Source of the DNA: CAYYMD01 sp964472875
GTDB lineage: Bacteria > Planctomycetota > Phycisphaerae > SM23-33
Reading direction: 5' to 3'
DNA length: 19,756 nucleotides
Assembly (NCBI GenBank): GCA_964472875.1
Contig: CAYYMD010000053.1
Coordinates: 1 to 19,756 of the forward strand
How positions within the stretch are numbered: the first letter of the stretch is position 1; each line of letters starts with the position of its first letter. Under the pieces are notes generated by a model that saw only the letters and a program-made list of their open reading frames with translations, made no database searches and had not been told where the DNA came from. This document shows positions 14,341 through 19,756 of this stretch, piece after piece. Both the position numbers and the translations under genes were made by a program.

Positions 14341-15240
14341 TTATTCACCTTCCTGCGGCAGTATCTCGGCAGGCATCTTTTGGGCCGGTTTTGAACGTAT
14401 CGCTATGAGTGCACCGAAAAGGACAAACACGGCCGCGGGATAAAACAAAACCTGCGGCGCCTCGTCGAGGAGAAAATAAGCCATCACCCCGGCAAATACA
14501 AACTGTCCGAGATTGGCTATTCCCACCACCTGCCCCCGGACATACCGCAGCGCGTAATTCATGCACGAATGGCCGACTATCGTGGGCGCCACGGCCAGTC
14601 CGGCAATCATAATAGCGTCGTTCACAGTAGCCACACCAAGCGGCCTGCGAAATATCGTCGCCGTTGCCAGACACACCATTCCACCGACGAAATATACCGG
14701 AACCACGTACAGCCACACCGATGGGAATCCGCGGTTGCGCCGCCCCAGCGCCAGGTAACAGGCGACCAGCAGCATCGCCACAAAGCACACGGCGTCGCCG
14801 ATGAGATATTCCCGGCTTATGTGAAAATCCGCCGCCCCCAGCGCCAGTACGCCCACCATTGCAATCACGGTTCCTAACCCCTCCCTGCTGCGCACGCGTT
14901 CCCGCGTCGCGACGTAAAGCATAAATGGCATGGCCACCGGCACGATGTTCACTATCAGTGTGGCGTTGGCCGCCGTCGTCGCCCGCGCTCCGATGTTCCA
15001 GGCGATAAAATGCACGCCCAAAACCGCCCCGGGCAGAACCGCCGCAAGCAGGCCTCGCCGCGCGAATCGTCCGCTGTGGCGCCTAAGTTCGAGCACGAAC
15101 ACAGGCGCCAGAAGCGCAGCGGCCAGCAACTGCCTGTACGCCGCCAGCACTACCGGGTCGACGTCGCAGGACTTTATCCATAACACCGCCGTCGAGCAGG
15201 CGTAAACTCCGATTGTCAGCAAAATCGCGGGTCTGAACAT
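14341..15240 (-). CDS. EamA/DMT-family transporter
   Basis: The 299-aa protein has about ten hydrophobic helices arranged as two five-helix repeats, as in the drug/metabolite transporter superfamily (EamA type, formerly DUF6). Recognisable stretches include AAYRQLLAAALLAPVFVLELRR in the first half and the GHSCMNYALRYVRGQVVGIANLGQ-like region before helix 9, typical of EamA repeats. These are secondary carriers for metabolites or amino acids in the inner membrane; the substrate is not predictable. It is divergent from uvrB, and its stop lies 3 bp before the glycosylase ATG, so the two genes form a pair by spacing although no functional link is evident. Confidence 0.93.
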   Translation of the reverse strand: MFRPAILLTIGVYACSTAVLWIKSCDVDPVVLAAYRQLLAAALLAPVFVLELRRHSGRFARRGLLAAVLPGAVLGVHFIAWNIGARATTAANATLIVNIVPVAMPFMLYVATRERVRSREGLGTVIAMVGVLALGAADFHISREYLIGDAVCFVAMLLVACYLALGRRNRGFPSVWLYVVPVYFVGGMVCLATATIFRRPLGVATVNDAIMIAGLAVAPTIVGHSCMNYALRYVRGQVVGIANLGQFVFAGVMAYFLLDEAPQVLFYPAAVFVLFGALIAIRSKPAQKMPAEILPQEGE

Positions 15241-15336
15241 ATCAACGCAGGATATTCAAAATAACACGGTTTTGCAGATAAAATCCACGGCTCGCAGATG
15301 TAACGGCGGCGGAAACTGCGATTCGAACAAAGGGCG

Positions 15337-15345
15337 TGTTATAAT
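15337..15345 (+). promoter_or_regulatory. Extended -10 promoter (TGTTATAAT) of uvrB
   Basis: TGTTATAAT matches the extended -10 consensus TGnTATAAT exactly and would start transcription near 15352, leaving a leader of about 22 bases. No good -35 is seen at the usual distance, which extended -10 promoters tolerate. A clear LexA-type palindrome was not found in the 133-bp region. Confidence 0.55.
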
Positions 15346-15373
15346 CGCACTATAAAATGAACGAGTGAGATTT

Positions 15374-17389
<2,016 letters not shown>

Positions 17390-17449
17390 GCCGCAGGATT
17401 AGTGCCGAGGTCCGGATTAAAGAATCAATCACCGTTTACCGATTACCGG

Positions 17450-17977
17450 TTACTTAATATGTTTCTGCCCGTACTTGTCGCGGATTTGCTGTGCGGTCTC
17501 CAGCAGGTGGCGCTGGGACCTGAGAACGGAGGCCAGGTTGCTCGTGGATATCCCCAGCACGTCGGCCGCGCCGGATAATTGTCCTTCGCACGTATCGAGC
17601 AAATCCAGCAGCAGCGCCGCCGCCGGCCAGAAACGCCGGTTCTTACGCCCTACCTCCAACCGCTTTTTGCCCCCGCCGCGAGGGGTTACCATGCACTCGC
17701 CCAGGACCGCCGGCAACCGTCCCCCGATATCGAACGGCTCGCGCATGCTGCGGGCAATCTCCATTCGCAGCCGCCGCAGCGCGCGGCGCTTATTGTCCCT
17801 CTGTGAGCGAAAGTCCTCGCTCTGGACCGTCACGCCGGTCGGCTCGTGCCGCAGGCGGATGGCCGTGGACACCTTGTTGCGCCGCTGCCCCCCCGGGCCT
17901 GATGCGCGATACGCATCCGTGCGGCACTGCGACAGCAGCGTCTTGTCGTCGGCTTCGAGATATTCACTTCGCGACAT
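17450..17977 (-). CDS. Release-factor-like GGQ protein with C-terminal HTH-like extension
   Basis: The 175-aa protein is an RF-1 catalytic domain without the codon-recognition domains. GPGGQRRNKVSTAIRLRH (Gly29-Gly30-Gln31) is the peptidyl-tRNA hydrolysing GGQ loop, followed by GVTVQSEDFRSQRDNK, both standard for this fold. Stand-alone GGQ proteins such as ArfB/YaeJ and ICT1 release stalled ribosomes, but they end in a basic tail that enters the empty mRNA channel. Here the domain is followed by a basic segment (about 95-115) and a compact helical region, EGQLSGAADVLGISTSNLASVL (131-152), resembling a helix-turn-helix. Ribosome rescue is therefore plausible but unproven. The ATG lacks a Shine-Dalgarno and lies 8 bases after a GATAAT, suggesting a leaderless message. 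It converges on uvrB and diverges from the TPR gene. Confidence 0.88.
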   Translation of the reverse strand: MSRSEYLEADDKTLLSQCRTDAYRASGPGGQRRNKVSTAIRLRHEPTGVTVQSEDFRSQRDNKRRALRRLRMEIARSMREPFDIGGRLPAVLGECMVTPRGGGKKRLEVGRKNRRFWPAAALLLDLLDTCEGQLSGAADVLGISTSNLASVLRSQRHLLETAQQIRDKYGQKHIK

Positions 17978-17985
17978 GTCCGAAT

Positions 17986-18013
17986 ATTATCACGTCCGGC
18001 GGCTCATGACCAA
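17986..18013 (-). promoter_or_regulatory. Promoter candidate of the GGQ gene, giving a leaderless transcript
   Basis: On the minus strand TTGGTC (18013 to 18008) and GATAAT (17991 to 17986) are 16 bases apart. The -10 ends only 8 bases before the ATG, so transcription would begin at or next to the start codon. The -10 matches 5/6; the -35 matches 3/6. Confidence 0.4.
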
Positions 18014-18051
18014 CGCCGCGGCGGCTGAAAATTTTTTCGACCCGCGGCGTT
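18012..18051. repeat. 10-bp perfect inverted repeat between the GGQ and TPR genes
   Basis: AACGCCGCGG (18012-18021) and CCGCGGCGTT (18042-18051) are exact reverse complements separated by 20 bases that include AAAATTTTTT. The left arm touches the putative -35 of the GGQ gene. It could be an operator, or a hairpin in a transcript reading through the region. Confidence 0.6.
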
Positions 18052-18127
18052 TGCATGTTGCCCGCACCGACACTTCAGATTAAAATAGAATGCATAATCG
18101 GTATCACCTAATTTAGACCATCGAACA

Positions 18128-18165
18128 AATCGTTCAAAAAAAGGCAGGTAACAAAGTGAACGATT
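18128..18165 (+). promoter_or_regulatory. Inverted repeat enclosing the ribosome binding site of the TPR gene
   Basis: AATCGTTCA (18128-18136) and TGAACGATT (18157-18165) are exact 9-base complements. The 20-base loop between them holds the AGGCAGGT Shine-Dalgarno and the G of the GTG start, while the remaining TG of the start codon falls inside the stem. Such an mRNA hairpin could modulate initiation. Confidence 0.45.
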
Positions 18166-19496
18166 GGATTAATGCCGAACAGACGGCTGAACGCGGCGAA
18201 AAACTTTACCGGGACGGCCTGTGGGAACAGGCCGCCGGGGAACTCCGTTCCGCTATCGCCGTCAACCCCTACAACCCCCTCTGGCACCATACGCTGGCAT
18301 TATCGCTCGAAGCCATGGAAGATTACCCCGGCGCATGCGCCGCCTGCCGCAACGCCCTTCGCCTCAGCAGTGACGACGTGGATTTTATAAACACGCTCGG
18401 TCTCAATCTCATGCGCCTGGGCAAATACGCCCGGGCTATCAAGTGCTTCAGGCAGATCGAGCGCATTGACCCGGACTTTGAACCGTCCTACTGCAACCGC
18501 ATCATCGCCTATACGCAGATGGGCGACCACGAACAGGCGGAACTGATGTTCTACCTCGCCCGCCAGGTCAGGGATGAATGCCCGCTGTGCTGGTACAACC
18601 TCGGCATCAGTTTCTACGTTCGTCGCAGGTACGGCCGGGCCGTCGAATGCTGGGAGAACACGCTGCGGCTGGACCCCAACCACCCGCAGACCCGCGCGCG
18701 CATGGCCGACGCCTGCTGGGCGCTGGGCGACCTGCCGCAGGCGTTGCGTCACTACCGCGCCGAACTGGCCGTTTACCCCGACGACGTGGAAACCATGCTC
18801 GACATGGGCGGGCTGCTGATGGAAATGGACTCCCCGCTCAAGGCCAGGAAAACCTTCATCAGGGCGCTGAAGTGCGAACCCCAATGCGCCGAGGCGCATT
18901 ACTGCCTGGGCGAACTGGCCGCTCAAAACTTACGCTTCGGCGAGGCCGCACGCCAGTTCCGGCTCACTCTCAAAATCGACCCCGAGTTTCCCGGAGCGAA
19001 CCTCGAACTGGCGCGGCGGGCCGTGCGGCGACGTCGGCGGCAGGAGGTGCTGGAACACATCTCGGCCGAACTGCGAATCAGCGGCGACATGCCGCGCATA
19101 CTCGACGAGGCCGGAAGGATGCTCCTGGAAGTCAAAATGCCGCAAAAGGCCCTGGAGGTATTCTCGCGGCTGGTGGAACTGACCCCCCGCGACCCGAAGG
19201 CGCATCACAATATGGCCGTGTGCCTGTTCCGCCTCGGGCGGCTGGCAGAGGGCATGCGGCACTGCCGCAAGGCCCTCAAACTCCGCCCGGACTACTCGCT
19301 GGCGCTGTACAACCTCGCCCTGGCGCACCTGCGGGCCGGCTCCAGGCGGCGCGCCCGCCGCTGCGCCGCCCGTGCACTGGCTCTCGCCCCCGATAACGGC
19401 AATATCCGCCTATTATGGCGCCGACTCAATCTCTGCAACCACGGCCGCACCCGTCCCTTCGGCCTCCCCCGCAGCGACGGCAAGCCCCGCATGTGA
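18156..19496 (+). CDS. Tetratricopeptide-repeat protein (12 TPR-like units)
   Basis: The 446-aa protein is almost entirely TPR. I can place about twelve units of 33-37 residues, beginning near residues 5, 40, 74, 108, 141, 176, 210, 244, 278, 311, 346 and 380, most ending in the typical AL-x-L-x-P-x pattern. There is no signal peptide, membrane segment or attached enzymatic domain, so it is probably a cytoplasmic scaffold or adaptor; TPR superhelices bind peptides or partner proteins. The unit near 278 is degenerate and arginine-rich (RRAVRRRRRQ). The start is a GTG with AGGCAGGT about 6 bases upstream. The next in-frame Met, near residue 53, would delete the first repeat, so GTG is preferred. 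The 3' end forms a hairpin that includes the stop codon. Confidence 0.92.
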   Translation: MNDWINAEQTAERGEKLYRDGLWEQAAGELRSAIAVNPYNPLWHHTLALSLEAMEDYPGACAACRNALRLSSDDVDFINTLGLNLMRLGKYARAIKCFRQIERIDPDFEPSYCNRIIAYTQMGDHEQAELMFYLARQVRDECPLCWYNLGISFYVRRRYGRAVECWENTLRLDPNHPQTRARMADACWALGDLPQALRHYRAELAVYPDDVETMLDMGGLLMEMDSPLKARKTFIRALKCEPQCAEAHYCLGELAAQNLRFGEAARQFRLTLKIDPEFPGANLELARRAVRRRRRQEVLEHISAELRISGDMPRILDEAGRMLLEVKMPQKALEVFSRLVELTPRDPKAHHNMAVCLFRLGRLAEGMRHCRKALKLRPDYSLALYNLALAHLRAGSRRRARRCAARALALAPDNGNIRLLWRRLNLCNHGRTRPFGLPRSDGKPRM

Positions 19497-19504
19497 ATGC
19501 GGGG
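19485..19504 (+). terminator. Hairpin with GTGA loop overlapping the TPR stop codon
   Basis: CCCCGCAT (19485-19492) and ATGCGGGG (19497-19504) form a perfect 8-bp stem closed by GTGA, a GNRA-type tetraloop that contains the TGA stop (19494-19496). No T-run follows (ATAATTACG), so it is either a weak terminator or a 3'-end stabiliser. Confidence 0.45.
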
Positions 19505-19604
19505 ATAATTACGCTTCTATATAGAGGGACGCCGAAAAACTATCCGCCGCTTGAGGGCGGGGGCTTACTAAAATTATAAAAAACGCGGCCGTGTCTAACA
19601 AATC
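19505..19604. other. Non-coding spacer before the terminal repeat
   Basis: This stretch has no open frame worth reporting. It holds one short GC hairpin, CCGCC (19544-19548) with GGCGG (19556-19560), followed by A/T-rich sequence without a proper T-run. Confidence 0.5.
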
Positions 19605-19756
19605 TGCGCGCGCAGCGGCGCGGGGAAATTCGGGATTGGCGGAGAAAAAATAAAATTTTTTATATCTTCTCCCGGCCGTGGGTTACGAATTCCACATACG
19701 TCCTCCGGGCGCGGTTTGCGCGCGCAAAGGTGTTGTTTCGTCCAAGTATGGAGGGA
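19605..19756 (-). repeat. Dispersed ~150-bp repeat, right copy (inverted relative to 137-288)
   Basis: Read on the minus strand this segment reproduces the left copy from CTCCATACTTGG to the second GCGCGC palindrome. TTTGCGCGCGCAAA is conserved at 19715-19728, and CTGCGCGCGCAG at 19604-19615 is here a perfect 12-bp palindrome. Most differences from the left copy are scattered substitutions; the A/T core differs in its A and T run lengths. The window ends just as the known left boundary of the element is reached, so the full element may extend further. Confidence 0.9.

Noticed and set aside
18123..18135. GAACAAATCGTTC as a Gram-positive-type SOS box
   Set aside because: The half-sites are separated by five bases, while the known box has four, and the TPR gene is not an expected SOS gene.
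18578..19396. 272-aa frame inside the TPR gene in another plus frame
   Set aside because: The TPR frame keeps its repeat periodicity throughout; the other frame is an Arg/Gly/Pro-rich shadow.

Overview
The window looks like an ordinary chromosomal segment of a GC-rich bacterium, most likely a planctomycete (a Phycisphaerae-type lineage would fit). This placement is inferred from gene content and style: a Tat-exported sulfatase, a cytoplasmic GH10-fold protein, a stand-alone GGQ release-factor-like protein with an extra C-terminal domain, zinc-ribbon and TPR proteins, short loosely organised operons, and degenerate ATTCG-type simple repeats between genes. No 16S or ribosomal protein gene is present to confirm it.

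Layout. Bases 1-348 are non-coding: a degenerate ATTCG array, then one copy of a ~150-bp dispersed repeat (137-288). Next come a 46-codon small ORF whose stop overlaps the start of a zinc-ribbon protein (489-1610), and a convergent PSP1/RicT protein (1635-2882, minus). A lipoprotein with a possible HAD-like domain (3078-3899, minus) is divergent from a LOG-family gene (4053-4835, plus). A Tat-secreted sulfatase follows (4967-6325, plus), convergent with a topA-cupin pair (9327 to 6346, minus). A second minus-strand cluster runs 12172 to 9487: GH10-like protein, helix-hairpin-helix protein, CPBP protease. A receiver-GGDEF protein (12544-13641, plus) converges on an EamA transporter/HhH-GPD glycosylase pair (15240 to 13648, minus). 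Then come uvrB (15374-17389, plus), a GGQ release-factor-like gene (17977 to 17450, minus) and a 12-unit TPR protein (18156-19496, plus). The last 150 bases are an inverted second copy of the opening repeat.

How the genes relate. DNA maintenance is represented by topA, uvrB, the glycosylase and perhaps the helix-hairpin-helix protein. RNA and translation are represented by RicT and the GGQ protein, and signalling by the diguanylate cyclase. They do not form one pathway, and I see no defence island, prophage, transposase, CRISPR array, rRNA or tRNA. The points most worth checking are the inverted repeat pair at the two ends, several proteins with apparently lost catalytic or phospho-acceptor residues (GH10-like protein, receiver domain, glycosylase), the divergent HAD-like lipoprotein, and possible RNA-level control at the TPR and GGQ genes.
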